A DNA stretch of 64,000 bases from Salinicoccus hispanicus (GCF_009831115.1 NZ_WUUK01000005.1:186001-250000), one strand, 5' to 3'. Positions 26,581 to 35,663 are shown, numbered from the stretch's first letter. The notes: generated from the sequence alone by a model not told the origin. Translations and numbers: made by a program.

Positions 26581-27972
26581 ATGGATGTATTATTCATCGT
26601 AATCAATCTCATTGCATTCCTGCTGCTGATCGGTGCTCTCGTCTACCTGAAGCGCCGGAATGTAAAATTCTCATATCGTGTAATGATCGGCCTTCTGATC
26701 GGTCTCATATTCGGTGCAGCACTTCATCTCATCTATGGTGCTGAAAATACAGTCATCACAAGCACGATGGACTGGATTTCCATCGTCGGCAGCGGCTTTG
26801 TCAGATTGCTGCAGATGATTGTCATGCCACTGATCTTCATCTCAATCCTGAGTGCATTTGCAAAGATGGACATCAAGGAGAAATTCCTGAAGTCCGGACT
26901 TAAGATCATCGGGCTGCTGCTGGGTACAACGGCCATCGCTGCTGCTATCGGCATCACTGCAGCACTTGTCTTCAATCTGGATGCTTCCAGCCTGAACCTC
27001 GGCGAAGCGGAGAACGACCGTGCTCTATCCTTGGAAAGCACTGCTTCCGAAGTGCAGGACCAGACACTGCCACAGCAGCTTGTTTCCCTGCTGCCGGCCA
27101 ACCCGTTCCTTGACTTTACCGGGGACCGTGCGACTTCCACGATTGCGGTCGTATTTTTTGCCATATTCCTAGGCATCAGCTTCATTCGTCTCATGCAGCG
27201 TAATCCGGAGAGCGGCGACAAGATCAGGCAAGGTCTCATCGCCCTGAACGACTGGATCATGCAGCTTGTCAAAATCGTACTGGCTCTGACACCATACGGT
27301 ATCCTTGCCATCATGACTTCAACGGTCGCAACAAGCGATTTCCAGGCAATCTACGATCTTGGACTGTTTGTCGTCGCTTCATACGCAGCATTGATCACGA
27401 TGTACATCATCCACTTGCTGCTGATATCACTCACTGGACTGAATCCGATACAGTATGTCAAGAAGACCTCCGAAGCACTGCTGTTCGCATTCACTTCACG
27501 TTCAAGCGCAGGTACGCTGCCACTCAATATACAGACGCAGCGTACAAGACTCGGTGTCCCTGCAAGCATCGCCAACTTCTCAGGCAGCTTCGGGCTGTCC
27601 ATCGGACAGAACGGCTGTGCAGGCATCTACCCGGCAATGCTCGGTATCATGATTGCACCGGCAGCCGGTATTGAAATCAATGCACAGTTCATTGTGACGC
27701 TGATCGCGGTGACCGTCATTGCATCACTCGGCATCGCAGGTGTCGGGGGCGGGGCAACATTCGCAGCCATCATCGTCCTCTCCACCATGAACCTGCCGGT
27801 CGCTCTTGCAGCCGTACTCATCTCCATCGAACCACTGATCGATATGGGCAGAACCGCACTTAATGTGAACGGTTCGATGACAGCCGGCACAATCACTGCC
27901 AAAACCAACGGCACGCTCGATAAGAACGTATATAACGATGAGCACTTCGATGAGCTCACAGCAGAAGCATAG
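26581..27972 (+). CDS. tcyP: L-cystine transporter (sodium:dicarboxylate symporter family)
   Basis: A 463-residue DAACS-family symporter closest to TcyP: early LLIGLIFGAALHLIYG, MPLIFISILSAF, AFTSRSSAGTLPLNIQ, and the substrate motif GQNGCAGIYPAML near the HP2 loop. TcyP imports cystine. AAAGGAGCTAACATA precedes the ATG. It stands alone between helD and a terminator; sulfur-responsive control (CymR) is typical of the family but I could not identify its operator. Confidence 0.92.
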   Translation: MDVLFIVINLIAFLLLIGALVYLKRRNVKFSYRVMIGLLIGLIFGAALHLIYGAENTVITSTMDWISIVGSGFVRLLQMIVMPLIFISILSAFAKMDIKEKFLKSGLKIIGLLLGTTAIAAAIGITAALVFNLDASSLNLGEAENDRALSLESTASEVQDQTLPQQLVSLLPANPFLDFTGDRATSTIAVVFFAIFLGISFIRLMQRNPESGDKIRQGLIALNDWIMQLVKIVLALTPYGILAIMTSTVATSDFQAIYDLGLFVVASYAALITMYIIHLLLISLTGLNPIQYVKKTSEALLFAFTSRSSAGTLPLNIQTQRTRLGVPASIANFSGSFGLSIGQNGCAGIYPAMLGIMIAPAAGIEINAQFIVTLIAVTVIASLGIAGVGGGATFAAIIVLSTMNLPVALAAVLISIEPLIDMGRTALNVNGSMTAGTITAKTNGTLDKNVYNDEHFDELTAEA

Positions 27973-27978
27973 CATCAG

Positions 27979-28007
27979 CCGGTACCCTTGGGGTACCGGT
28001 TTTTCTT
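27979..28007 (+). terminator. Terminator of tcyP
   Basis: CCGGTACCC/GGGTACCGG with a three-base TTG loop is followed by TTTTTCTTTT. Confidence 0.92.
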
Positions 28008-28036
28008 TTGAAATTTTATAAATGTAAATTTCAAAA
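28007..28036. repeat. 11-bp inverted repeat in the 350-bp gap after tcyP
   Basis: TTTTGAAATTT (28007-28017) and AAATTTCAAAA (28026-28036) pair perfectly around an eight-base spacer. It could be an operator or a weak terminator. The rest of the 27999-28350 gap shows an AT-rich promoter region but no clear gene except a possible 19-codon frame. Confidence 0.55.
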
Positions 28037-28090
28037 AATATTACTTTCAATTTGTGATTGTATTACAGTAGAAGTACTTTTTTGATACAT
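28031..28090 (-). CDS. Possible 19-residue micropeptide or leader peptide
   Basis: A minus-strand frame starts ATG at 28090 after a strong GGAGGGG and encodes MYQKSTSTVIQSQIESNIF, ending at TGA 28031 inside the inverted repeat. Nothing lies downstream for it to lead except the tcyP terminator region. Support rests only on the ribosome-binding site. Confidence 0.25.
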   Translation of the reverse strand: MYQKSTSTVIQSQIESNIF

Positions 28091-28289
28091 ATCCCCTCCT
28101 TCATTCCTCGACGATACCGCACTGGAAAGAAGATTCAATCCTAGTTATATCAACAAAAATATCTTATGCTCAATATTTCTCAAAAACTGTTATAATCCCT
28201 GACACTCCTCCATTTTGATGCGTTATGCATGGAACACTTAAAAATAAATTACCTATTATTACTACTTCTCCATAGTATTTTACTGCTTC

Positions 28290-28300
28290 TTTGCTATAAT
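28290..28300 (+). promoter_or_regulatory. Extended -10 promoter of the sugar ABC operon
   Basis: TTGCTATAAT contains an extended -10 (TGnTATAAT) about 50 bases before the binding-protein start codon. No strong -35 is visible. Confidence 0.5.
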
Positions 28301-28350
28301 GTACTCATAAATGAATATTCTAAATATTATAGCTGAATGGGGGATTGAGC

Positions 28351-29712
28351 ATGAAGAAATACCTATTACTTATTATCATGTCGGTAGTACTGCTGAGTGC
28401 CTGTGGGGGTTTCCAGATTGGAGGGGGTTCTGAAGACTCGGGTTCTACGGAATCTGACAGTGCTTCAGACGATACCGCAGACAGTGGTTCCGAATCATCT
28501 GGAAATGGTGAAAAGATTACGCTTGATTTCTGGACTTTCTGGGGTTCCGAGCAAAGACGTCCGATTGTTGATCAGATCATAGAAGACTTCAACAATTCTC
28601 AGGATGAAATAGAAGTCCAGCATACTTACGTGCCATGGGGGGATATCTGGACGAAGAACCTTGCAGCCATCGCTGCGGGTGACCCACCGGATGTCATCAT
28701 CAACGATATCAACACGGTCAAGCTGAGAGCACAGGAAGGACAGATGGAGCCGCTCACCGAATTTGTCGATGAAGAGGTGCAGGGACGCTTCTACGATCAG
28801 ATGGCAGAAGCGACGATGGTGGACGACGAGATGTACGCCCTCCCGTTCAACACGGATACACAGATACTTTTCTATAACAAGGATCTGTTCGAAGAAGCAG
28901 GACTTGATCCGGAAGACCCGCCATCCACGTGGGCAGAGATGGAGGAGTATGCTGATGCACTTGATGTGCAGGAAGGGGACAGCTACGAAACCATCGGTTT
29001 CTATCCGCTTATCGGACCGGGCTCCGATCTATGGATGCTGAATGCACTTGGAGAGAACTTCATTGACGAAGAAGGAAACGTATCCATTGATACTGAACCT
29101 GTACATGATACTTTCAACTGGATACTCGAACAGAAGAATAAATACGGAGGAAATACCATCACTTCCATCAATTCGCAGTTTGAAAATGCCCAGCAGGATC
29201 CATTCATGGCGGGTAATATCGGGATGATGGTACAGAATGCCAATTATTATGTACAGCTCAGAGATTTCGGTCAGGATCTGAACTTTGGTGTGGCACCAAT
29301 GCCTGAGAAGGAAGAAGGCAATGGTCATACTTCCTGGGGTGGCGGATTTGTTGCCGAAGTGCCTAAGGGTGCGAAAGATCCCGAAGCTTCCTACCAGTTC
29401 ATCGAATTCCTGACAAACCATGATACCCAGCTCTACTGGGCGGAGAACAACTTTGACCTTGTCGCCAATCAGGAAGCTGCCATGGCCGCAGCCGAAAGCG
29501 AAGAATTCAGCGCAGCCGGCCAGGAAGTGTATTCGCTCATGGTCGAGAATATGGATGACACACTGCTTACACCACAGCCTGTCATCGCACCGGATTACTC
29601 CAGCACAATCACTCCGACCTTCGAATCCATCGTCAGCGAGAATACCAGTGTCGAAGCGGGACTTGAAAAGGCACAGTCCGACCTTGAACGCATAGTTGAA
29701 AATAACAGATAG
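28351..29712 (+). CDS. Carbohydrate ABC transporter substrate-binding lipoprotein
   Basis: A 453-residue lipoprotein (MKKYLLLIIM signal, lipobox LLSAC) with a Ser/Asp/Gly-rich linker followed by a family 1 solute-binding domain: ITLDFWTFWGSEQRRP, AAIAAGDPPDVIIND, ALPFNTDTQILFYNKDLFEE and SWGGGFVAEVPKG. Such proteins bind oligosaccharides or glycerol phosphates for CUT1 importers. ATG 28351 fits GGGGGATTGAGC. It is first in a three-gene operon with two permeases. Confidence 0.92.
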   Translation: MKKYLLLIIMSVVLLSACGGFQIGGGSEDSGSTESDSASDDTADSGSESSGNGEKITLDFWTFWGSEQRRPIVDQIIEDFNNSQDEIEVQHTYVPWGDIWTKNLAAIAAGDPPDVIINDINTVKLRAQEGQMEPLTEFVDEEVQGRFYDQMAEATMVDDEMYALPFNTDTQILFYNKDLFEEAGLDPEDPPSTWAEMEEYADALDVQEGDSYETIGFYPLIGPGSDLWMLNALGENFIDEEGNVSIDTEPVHDTFNWILEQKNKYGGNTITSINSQFENAQQDPFMAGNIGMMVQNANYYVQLRDFGQDLNFGVAPMPEKEEGNGHTSWGGGFVAEVPKGAKDPEASYQFIEFLTNHDTQLYWAENNFDLVANQEAAMAAAESEEFSAAGQEVYSLMVENMDDTLLTPQPVIAPDYSSTITPTFESIVSENTSVEAGLEKAQSDLERIVENNR

Positions 29713-29720
29713 GTGATTGC

Positions 29721-30608
29721 ATGTATAAAAAGAAAGAGACATTGTATGGATATCTGTTCATACTGCCGTGGATCATCGGGTTTTTGGGGCTGACACTCGG
29801 CCCCCTCCTCTTTTCTCTTTTCGGCAGCTTTACAAACTACAATGTAACCTCACAGATGGATTTTATCGGTCTACAGAACTATAAGGAACTGTTCATGTAT
29901 GATGACCTGTTCTGGACATCACTCTACAATACGATGTATTTTGTAATATTCTCGGTACCACTGACCACAATCATGGCCATACTGATATCGACCTTGATGA
30001 ACCAGAACATCCGCGGCATGAGGGTGTTCCGCACCATCTACTATCTGCCTGCGATCCTGTCAGGGGTCGGTGTCTATCTGTTATGGATGCAGCTGCTTGA
30101 TCCATCCACGGGGCTGATCAACCAGTTTCTCGGCCTGTTCGGAATCGATGGGCCGAACTGGCTGTTCGATCCCGAATGGTCGAAGCCATCCCTGATCATC
30201 ATGAAGCTATGGAGTGCCGGGGGCAGCATGCTGCTGTACCTCGCCGCCATGCAGGGTGTCTCGAAAGCACTCTACGAAGCAGCCATCATGGACGGAGCTT
30301 CCCGGGCGCAGATGTTCTTCAGGATTACGCTGCCCATGGTTTCACCCATCATCTTCTTCGATATCGTCACAAGTACCATCGGGTCATTCCAGATTTTCCA
30401 GGAAGCCTATGTAATGAGTTCCAATAATGCCGGGGCCCCGGAGAACTCGCTTCTGTTCTATAATCTTTATATGTGGATCAACGCCTTCAATCTCTTTGAT
30501 ATGGGATATGCGATGGCAATGTCATGGATACTCTTCGTCATCGTGCTCATCCTGACGGTCATCAATTTCAAATTCGCCAGGCGCTGGGTGCATTATGAGG
30601 GGGAATGA
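29721..30608 (+). CDS. Carbohydrate ABC transporter permease (MalF/UgpA type)
   Basis: A 295-residue permease with six membrane segments. The conserved EAA loop reads YEAAIMDGASRAQMFFRITLP and would contact the ATPase. It starts eight bases after the binding-protein gene, behind AGGTGATTGC. It pairs with the next gene to form a CUT1 sugar channel. Confidence 0.92.
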   Translation: MYKKKETLYGYLFILPWIIGFLGLTLGPLLFSLFGSFTNYNVTSQMDFIGLQNYKELFMYDDLFWTSLYNTMYFVIFSVPLTTIMAILISTLMNQNIRGMRVFRTIYYLPAILSGVGVYLLWMQLLDPSTGLINQFLGLFGIDGPNWLFDPEWSKPSLIIMKLWSAGGSMLLYLAAMQGVSKALYEAAIMDGASRAQMFFRITLPMVSPIIFFDIVTSTIGSFQIFQEAYVMSSNNAGAPENSLLFYNLYMWINAFNLFDMGYAMAMSWILFVIVLILTVINFKFARRWVHYEGE

Positions 30609-30612
30609 CTGA

Positions 30613-31455
30613 ATGTACAACTCCAATAAGATGAAGTTCTGGAGAAATTTCAACTTCGTTCTTCTCGTCGTCGGCAGCCTGTTCATGATTGCACCGCTGT
30701 TCTGGATGGTATCCATCGCACTGAAGTCGATGGAGGAGATTTATCGTGGGGAATTCACTTTCATTCCCGAGGATATACAGTTCTCGAATTTCATAGACAT
30801 ATTCCAGGCAGCACCTTTTGTCACCTATTTCATCAATACTTCCGTCATTACTGTACTTGTTGTCCTGGCCAACGTATTCGTCAATGCCTTCATTGCATAT
30901 GGATTCGCCAAAATCAGCTTCAAAGGTCGGGACAAGCTGTTTATTCTTGTACTGTCCACCATGATGCTGCCGGGATTCATCACAATGATTCCACAGTACG
31001 TAATATTCGCAAAGCTGGGACTGGTAAATACCTACTATCCATTGGTACTTCCCTCATTCTTCGGCAGTGCGTTCAACATATTCCTGCTGCGCCAGTTCTT
31101 TAAAAGTGTACCGAACAGCATGATTGAAGCCGCCCGCATGGAAGGTGCCAACCACTTCCACATATTCTTCAAGATTGCGCTGCCGATGATCAAGCCGGCA
31201 CTGTTTACAGTTGCGATATTCTCATTCAATGGGGTATGGAACGACTTCCTCGGCCCATTGCTGTACCTGAATGACGAATCACTCTACACACTGCAGCTCG
31301 GCCTGCAAGTATTCAAGGAGCAGTCGAGTACACAGTGGAACTATCTGATGGCCGGCTCACTGCTCGTCCTGCTGCCCGTCATACTTCTGTTCTTCTTTTT
31401 CCAGAAGTATTTCATACAGGGATCGAATATACTCGGCCAGACAGAAGAAAAATAG
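30613..31455 (+). CDS. Carbohydrate ABC transporter permease (MalG/UgpE type)
   Basis: A 280-residue permease, six membrane segments, EAA loop IEAARMEGANHFHIFFKIALP, and the typical C-terminus ending IQGSNILGQTEEK. It begins four bases after the stop of the first permease. No ATPase gene follows; CUT1 importers of Firmicutes often share an MsmX/UgpC-type ATPase made elsewhere. The operon has no hydrolase or regulator, so the sugar is unknown. Confidence 0.92.
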   Translation: MYNSNKMKFWRNFNFVLLVVGSLFMIAPLFWMVSIALKSMEEIYRGEFTFIPEDIQFSNFIDIFQAAPFVTYFINTSVITVLVVLANVFVNAFIAYGFAKISFKGRDKLFILVLSTMMLPGFITMIPQYVIFAKLGLVNTYYPLVLPSFFGSAFNIFLLRQFFKSVPNSMIEAARMEGANHFHIFFKIALPMIKPALFTVAIFSFNGVWNDFLGPLLYLNDESLYTLQLGLQVFKEQSSTQWNYLMAGSLLVLLPVILLFFFFQKYFIQGSNILGQTEEK

Positions 31456-31488
31456 AGCACCCCGCGCGGGGTGCTCTATTTTTTTGTT
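31455..31488 (+). terminator. Terminator of the sugar ABC operon
   Basis: TAGAGCACCCCGC/GCGGGGTGCTCTA is a perfect 26-base palindrome followed by seven T. It starts at the stop codon. Confidence 0.93.
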
Positions 31489-31517
31489 ATACTGGAGAAA
31501 AAATGAGGAGTAGGATT

Positions 31518-31910
31518 ATGAAATCAATGAACCCGTTTCTTACATTTGAAGGGCGTGCCGAAGAAGCACTCGACTACTATGCTGAAACTTTCAGAGATGC
31601 AGAAGTACTGCTGCTGCAGAAATACGATGCTGCTGCACCCGGGCTTGAAGGCAAGGTGGCCCAGGGGGCGATACGAATCCACGATCAGCTCATCAGAGTG
31701 ATGGACAGCCAGGTGCCCCATGAATTCACGTTTACACCGAGCATGTCATTCTTCATCGAGTGCGAGACATCCCAAGAGATGGAACTCTACTATCGAAAAC
31801 TTAAAAACAAAGGCGCCATCCACATGCCGCTCGATGACTACGGATTCTCCAGACAGTTCGCCTGGATACAGGACCAGTTCGGTGTCACGTGGCAGCTGAA
31901 TCTATCCTAA
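31518..31910 (+). CDS. PhnB-like VOC family protein
   Basis: A 130-residue protein with the PhnB / 3-dmu-9_3-mt fold of the vicinal-oxygen-chelate superfamily: MNPFLTFEGRAEEALDYYAE at the start and the ending RQFAWIQDQFGVTWQLN are diagnostic. The family function is unresolved and most members lack a full metal site. GAGGAGTAGGATT precedes ATG 31518; the longer frame runs through the upstream terminator and is rejected. Confidence 0.88.
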   Translation: MKSMNPFLTFEGRAEEALDYYAETFRDAEVLLLQKYDAAAPGLEGKVAQGAIRIHDQLIRVMDSQVPHEFTFTPSMSFFIECETSQEMELYYRKLKNKGAIHMPLDDYGFSRQFAWIQDQFGVTWQLNLS

Positions 31911-31911
31911 T

Positions 31912-31951
31912 AAAAAATGACCACCCCTCTTCTTAATCAGGGATGGTCATT
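31912..31951 (-). terminator. Terminator of the 45-residue protein gene
   Basis: On the minus strand AATGACCATCCCT pairs with AGGGGTGGTCATT (one wobble) and is followed by TTTTTATT. It lies 11 bases after the small gene's stop codon. Confidence 0.8.
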
Positions 31952-31961
31952 CGCATGGATC

Positions 31962-32099
31962 CTAGCCGAACATTCTTGCAAGGAAGGATTTTTTCGTTTT
32001 AGCTACTTTCTTCTTTTCGGAAAGATGGATGGAACTCTCAGCCATTCTCTTATACTCTGCCATGCGTAGGTCTGCAGAAACACGATCTGTTGAAAACAT
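31962..32099 (-). CDS. 45-residue basic protein, hypothetical
   Basis: A short gene with AGGGGGAAATAAA before its ATG, encoding MFSTDRVSADLRMAEYKRMA onward and ending KKSFLARMFG. It is rich in Lys/Arg with an amphipathic central helix. A dedicated terminator follows, which supports a real transcription unit. No family recognised. Confidence 0.62.
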   Translation of the reverse strand: MFSTDRVSADLRMAEYKRMAESSIHLSEKKKVAKTKKSFLARMFG

Positions 32100-32516
32100 T
32101 TTATTTCCCCCTAAAATTTTGTAATTTATTTCATCGACGATTATTTTTCTCTCGTTTAAGTTAATTTAAATATACCATCATATCGAGGTTTTATCAATTA
32201 TCATGTGATATAATTACCAAAGTAAATCTATTGATAATTTTTAATCAATTTAATAAAATAATAAAATATGTGTAATATAATTTCATTATGTTTATCTAAA
32301 CAGCAAGTTGATGCTTTTTATTGCATTCTTATTCATATGTAACCGCTTCCCTGGTTTGTTCATACACTATTGGACAGTTGTCAGAATAAACCCAATTGCA
32401 GGTATACGATAAATGGTGAAAAAATGCCTATATCCGGTACTTTTACCTCCATCTATGCTGCGAGTGTTGTATACTGGTTTCAAATACCAGGAATAATTTG
32501 AAAAGGGGTAAAACTC
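32100..32516. other. 417-bp AT-rich intergenic region
   Basis: Very AT-rich sequence between divergent small genes. It should hold promoters for both, but I cannot assign -35/-10 elements with confidence. A weak cre-like TGTAACCGCTTCCC starts near 32339. No ORF with a ribosome-binding site was found. Confidence 0.5.
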
Positions 32517-32786
32517 ATGTGGTGGATAGTGATGATTGTACTGATTGCGGTGGCGAGTGGTTCCGGCAGTGACTATATGAAGCATAAGAGGAAAATGGAA
32601 CAGATTCGTGTCGATGTACTGAATAAGGAGATTGAACTTGAGCAGATCAGGCAGGAAAATTATCTGCTTGAAAACCAGTCGATGATGGAGGAACTTCATA
32701 AGATCAGAGCAGAAAACCGCCTGTCCTACGAAAGGGACGAAAACAGACGCTGGCTGATCGAGGAGACAAAAATAAAAGAGAATTGA
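32517..32786 (+). CDS. Membrane-anchored coiled-coil protein
   Basis: An 89-residue protein: one N-terminal helix (MWWIVMIVLIAVASGSG), then a charged coiled coil of about 65 residues with repeating Glu, Leu, Gln and Arg. The layout is like PspB-type proteins, though I see no real PspB motif. AAAAGGGGTAAAACTC precedes the ATG. It shares a terminator with the convergent GNAT gene. Confidence 0.75.
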   Translation: MWWIVMIVLIAVASGSGSDYMKHKRKMEQIRVDVLNKEIELEQIRQENYLLENQSMMEELHKIRAENRLSYERDENRRWLIEETKIKEN

Positions 32787-32803
32787 ATGATCAATTCTCT
32801 TTG
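32775..32803. terminator. Convergent terminator
   Basis: AAAGAGAATTGA (32775-32786) and TCAATTCTCTTT (32791-32802) form a 12-bp stem with ATGA loop, spanning both stop codons. Confidence 0.85.
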
Positions 32804-33222
32804 TATTCCATATCTATGTGGGGAATGCCGTCTTCCAGATGCACATCGGAAGTTGTTCTGAAGCCGAAGGACTGGTAGAACTTCTCAAGATGTGCCTGAC
32901 CATGCAGATAGATCAGCTCACCTTGATGGTTTGTATGTACGAAATCCATTGCCTGGCGCATCAGCTCCTGGCCGAGCCCACCCTTCCGGCGGTCCTGCCT
33001 GACGATGACCCGTCCAATGGATACAGGCGTTTCATGCACAATTCTGAGGTAGGCGATGATGCCTGTCTCATCTGTCTTATAAATATGGGTGCAGTTTGCA
33101 TCCTTGCCATCGATTTCCTGATAGGCACACTCCTGCTCCACTACAAACACGGCCACCCTGAGTCTGTATATCTCTTCCAGGGTACGGGTGTCCAATTCTT
33201 CAAAGGTGTTCACATGCCACAT
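32791..33222 (-). CDS. ElaA-type GNAT acetyltransferase
   Basis: A 143-residue protein of the ElaA branch: EIYRLRVAVFVVEQECAYQE at the start, IGRVIVRQDRRKGGLGQELM with the acetyl-CoA loop, and the C-terminus FGFRTTSDVHLEDGIPHIDM. ElaA proteins are small acyltransferases of unclear substrate. AAAAAGGAGGCATTTGA precedes the ATG. Confidence 0.92.
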   Translation of the reverse strand: MWHVNTFEELDTRTLEEIYRLRVAVFVVEQECAYQEIDGKDANCTHIYKTDETGIIAYLRIVHETPVSIGRVIVRQDRRKGGLGQELMRQAMDFVHTNHQGELIYLHGQAHLEKFYQSFGFRTTSDVHLEDGIPHIDMEYKEN

Positions 33223-33261
33223 TCAAATGCCTCCTTTTTCAGGTTTAATCAAATAATACCA

Positions 33262-33290
33262 TAAAAAGACCGATGCAAAGGGCATCGGTC
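33262..33290 (-). terminator. Terminator of azoR
   Basis: GACCGATGC (33268-33276) pairs with GCATCGGTC (33282-33290); on the minus strand TTTTTAT follows. Confidence 0.88.
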
Positions 33291-33301
33291 GATTAAATAT
33301 T

Positions 33302-33940
33302 CTATGCAAACTGTGCGTCAAGCTCACGTGCACTTTCACGTACCGTTTCAAGACCTTCTTCTATGATTCTTGCCGCTTCCTGCGGCATTGCATTGTGTCC
33401 TTCGATAACGATCTCATTGAATATTTCCATTCCGAATACACCGCCGAAGACAGCTTTCATGTAGTTGTTGGACATATCCATACCACTCGCTTCAGGTGTG
33501 CTGTAGACACCTCCGCGTGCGTTGAGCAGGATGATTTTCTTGTCCGTCATAAGTTGTGCCATGGAGCCATCCGGGTTGTATTTGAACGTGAACCCTGCAG
33601 AATATACATAGTCGATGAACGTCTGAAGACGTGCAGGTATTGTCAGATTCCATAGTGGGAATGCAAATACGATGACATCTGCTTTTTCGAAAGCATCCAT
33701 CGCTTTTTGTTTTGCATCCATCAGACGCTGCTCGTCTGCTTCCAGTGCTTCTTCGTTCTGGATTTTACCGAGTGCGCTGAATAATTCGTGTCCGATGTAT
33801 GGCATATCTTGTGCAAATACATCATATGTTTCTATATTAAGGTTTTTATTGTCCTCTGCACCTTCCATGAATGCATCATACATCTTTGTTGAGATGCCGT
33901 CTGGCCGGTTATTTGCTTTGACTACAAGTACGTTCTTCAT
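33302..33940 (-). CDS. azoR: FMN-dependent NADH-azoreductase
   Basis: A 212-residue flavodoxin-fold protein of the AzoR/AcpD family: MKNVLVVKANNRPDGISTKM, AFPLWNLTIPARLQTFIDYV, and LLNARGGVYS, the FMN-binding regions. It reduces quinones and azo compounds with NADH. Length is typical (about 208-212). GGAGGCAATATAG precedes the ATG. Monocistronic. Confidence 0.93.
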   Translation of the reverse strand: MKNVLVVKANNRPDGISTKMYDAFMEGAEDNKNLNIETYDVFAQDMPYIGHELFSALGKIQNEEALEADEQRLMDAKQKAMDAFEKADVIVFAFPLWNLTIPARLQTFIDYVYSAGFTFKYNPDGSMAQLMTDKKIILLNARGGVYSTPEASGMDMSNNYMKAVFGGVFGMEIFNEIVIEGHNAMPQEAARIIEEGLETVRESARELDAQFA

Positions 33941-34063
33941 CTATATTGCCTCCAAATGTTTGTGGTTTGATATCACATAATCCATATAATAACAAAAAGT
34001 AATCAAGTTGTAAATAAAAATGATTGTTTTTCACAAACTATTTTTAATTGAAGACAAATTATT

Positions 34064-34864
34064 CTACAGTGGGAGGTTATTTTTATTTTTTAGGATGGCA
34101 ACGCTCAAAATGTGTGGAATTTTATGCCTGCCGTCCGGAAAATGCTCTTCCAGATAAGTGCTGATCTTATTCAAGGTGCTCGTTCTCTGCTTTTCCTTGA
34201 AAGCGGCAATCCAGGAGACGGAGGCCAGCCGGCCAACCCATTCTTCATTGGTGAAGCGGACATCGTAGTCCATCTTGTACAGATCCATGAGATCGAATCT
34301 GGCATGCTTCCATTCATCGAACCACTCTACAGGAAAACTGTTGATCATCTGGGAAGCAAGTTCTTTCGTTCCTGCTGCACGGATCTGCTTGTCGGGTGAA
34401 TAGGACTGGATGATCTTCATGGATTCTTTGACAATACGGGAAGCAGAGGTGAAACCGGAATCGATGATGATGAGGCGGCCGCCAGGTTTCAGAATCCGCT
34501 TGACCTCCTCTATTGTTGCTTCCCGGTCGAACCAGTGCCAAGCGCGCATCACTATGACAATATCGTAGCTGTTTGAAGGCAGGCCGGTATTTTCCGCATA
34601 GTTTTGCGTAAAATTGATCCGCTGATCACTTCCAATGTGTTCCTTGCCGACTTCAATAAGCTGTGATGATGGCTCGATTGCATCCACAATGGCACCTTTG
34701 TCACTTAATATTTTACTGAGCAGACCTGGCCCTGCACCGAGGTCCGCCACTTTACTGCCAGTGATTTCAACACCTCGCTTTTCCAGTTCCTTCGGCAGGT
34801 TTTCAGGGATATCATCCCTGAACTTCAAATACTCCTCAGCAACATTGCCAAAATTCACATTCAT
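34064..34864 (-). CDS. Class I SAM-dependent methyltransferase
   Basis: A 266-residue methyltransferase with motif I VADLGAGPGLLSKIL, the acidic VDAIEPSS, YDIVIVMRAWHWFD and LKPGGRLIIIDSG. Substrate unknown. ATG 34864 is preferred over 34879 because GGAGGACATTAAA directly precedes it. It is divergent from the DJ-1-like gene; I see no clear terminator at its end. Confidence 0.9.
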   Translation of the reverse strand: MNVNFGNVAEEYLKFRDDIPENLPKELEKRGVEITGSKVADLGAGPGLLSKILSDKGAIVDAIEPSSQLIEVGKEHIGSDQRINFTQNYAENTGLPSNSYDIVIVMRAWHWFDREATIEEVKRILKPGGRLIIIDSGFTSASRIVKESMKIIQSYSPDKQIRAAGTKELASQMINSFPVEWFDEWKHARFDLMDLYKMDYDVRFTNEEWVGRLASVSWIAAFKEKQRTSTLNKISTYLEEHFPDGRHKIPHILSVAILKNKNNLPL

Positions 34865-34988
34865 TTTAATGTCCTCCATAAAGATGATTTTTTCTTTTAA
34901 TGCATATTTTCATATAACAGGTTTTTTTAAATGGGATTATCGCCCGCCCACTCCGGGTAAACCAGAAGAAAGGAGAGTGGATACCAAT

Positions 34989-35651
34989 ATGACTAAATCC
35001 GTATTACTGATAGTGACCAATCATGGAACAATCAATGGTGACGAAAACAGGCCGACCGGACTTTGGCTTGGCGAGGCTGCAGAGCCCTACCACGTTTTCC
35101 AGAGTGCCGGCTTCAAAGTGGATATCGCATCACCGAAGGGCGGTTCTGTACCGCTTGATCCGAACTCTTTGAGCGATGATGAAGATAAGAATAACGAGGT
35201 CATCAGATTGCTGCAGGATACGAAACGCGTCAAGGATATGGTATATGAAGGATATGACGCATTATTCTTCGCCGGTGGCCATGGCACAATGTATGATTTC
35301 CCCGGCCAGCCGGATATACAGAACATACTCGCATTCTTCAAGGATGATGGCCGTGTCATTTCCGCAGTGTGCCATGGACCGGCAGCATTTGTCGACGCCA
35401 AGACGAAAGATGGCAAATATGTCGTAGATGGCGTTAAACTGACAGGTTTCACAAATGCAGAAGAAAAAGCGATGGAACTTCTGGACGACATGCCCTTTGC
35501 ACTGCAATCCAAACTGGAATCCCATGGCGCCGGCTTCGTCGTCGGCGAATCGATGGAAGAGCACGTTGTCACAGACGGCAACTTCATCACTGGACAGAAT
35601 CCTGCATCAGCCGAAGCGGCAGCCAGAGCAGTCGTCAACAAATTGCAATAG
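34989..35651 (+). CDS. DJ-1/PfpI family protein (type 1 glutamine amidotransferase-like)
   Basis: A 220-residue DJ-1/PfpI protein with nucleophile elbow SAVCHGPAAFV, TGLWLGEAAEPYHVF near the N-terminus and ASPKGGSVPLDPNSL, which resembles the Hsp31-like branch. These proteins act on glyoxals or as chaperone/deglycase. ATG 34989 is used; an in-frame GTG at 34977 lies too close to AAAGGAGA but cannot be fully excluded. Confidence 0.9.
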   Translation: MTKSVLLIVTNHGTINGDENRPTGLWLGEAAEPYHVFQSAGFKVDIASPKGGSVPLDPNSLSDDEDKNNEVIRLLQDTKRVKDMVYEGYDALFFAGGHGTMYDFPGQPDIQNILAFFKDDGRVISAVCHGPAAFVDAKTKDGKYVVDGVKLTGFTNAEEKAMELLDDMPFALQSKLESHGAGFVVGESMEEHVVTDGNFITGQNPASAEAAARAVVNKLQ

Positions 35652-35663
35652 GCTAACCTACTC

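Noticed and set aside
32339-32352. cre site TGTAACCGCTTCCC
   Set aside because: Two or more mismatches at conserved positions and no catabolic gene nearby.
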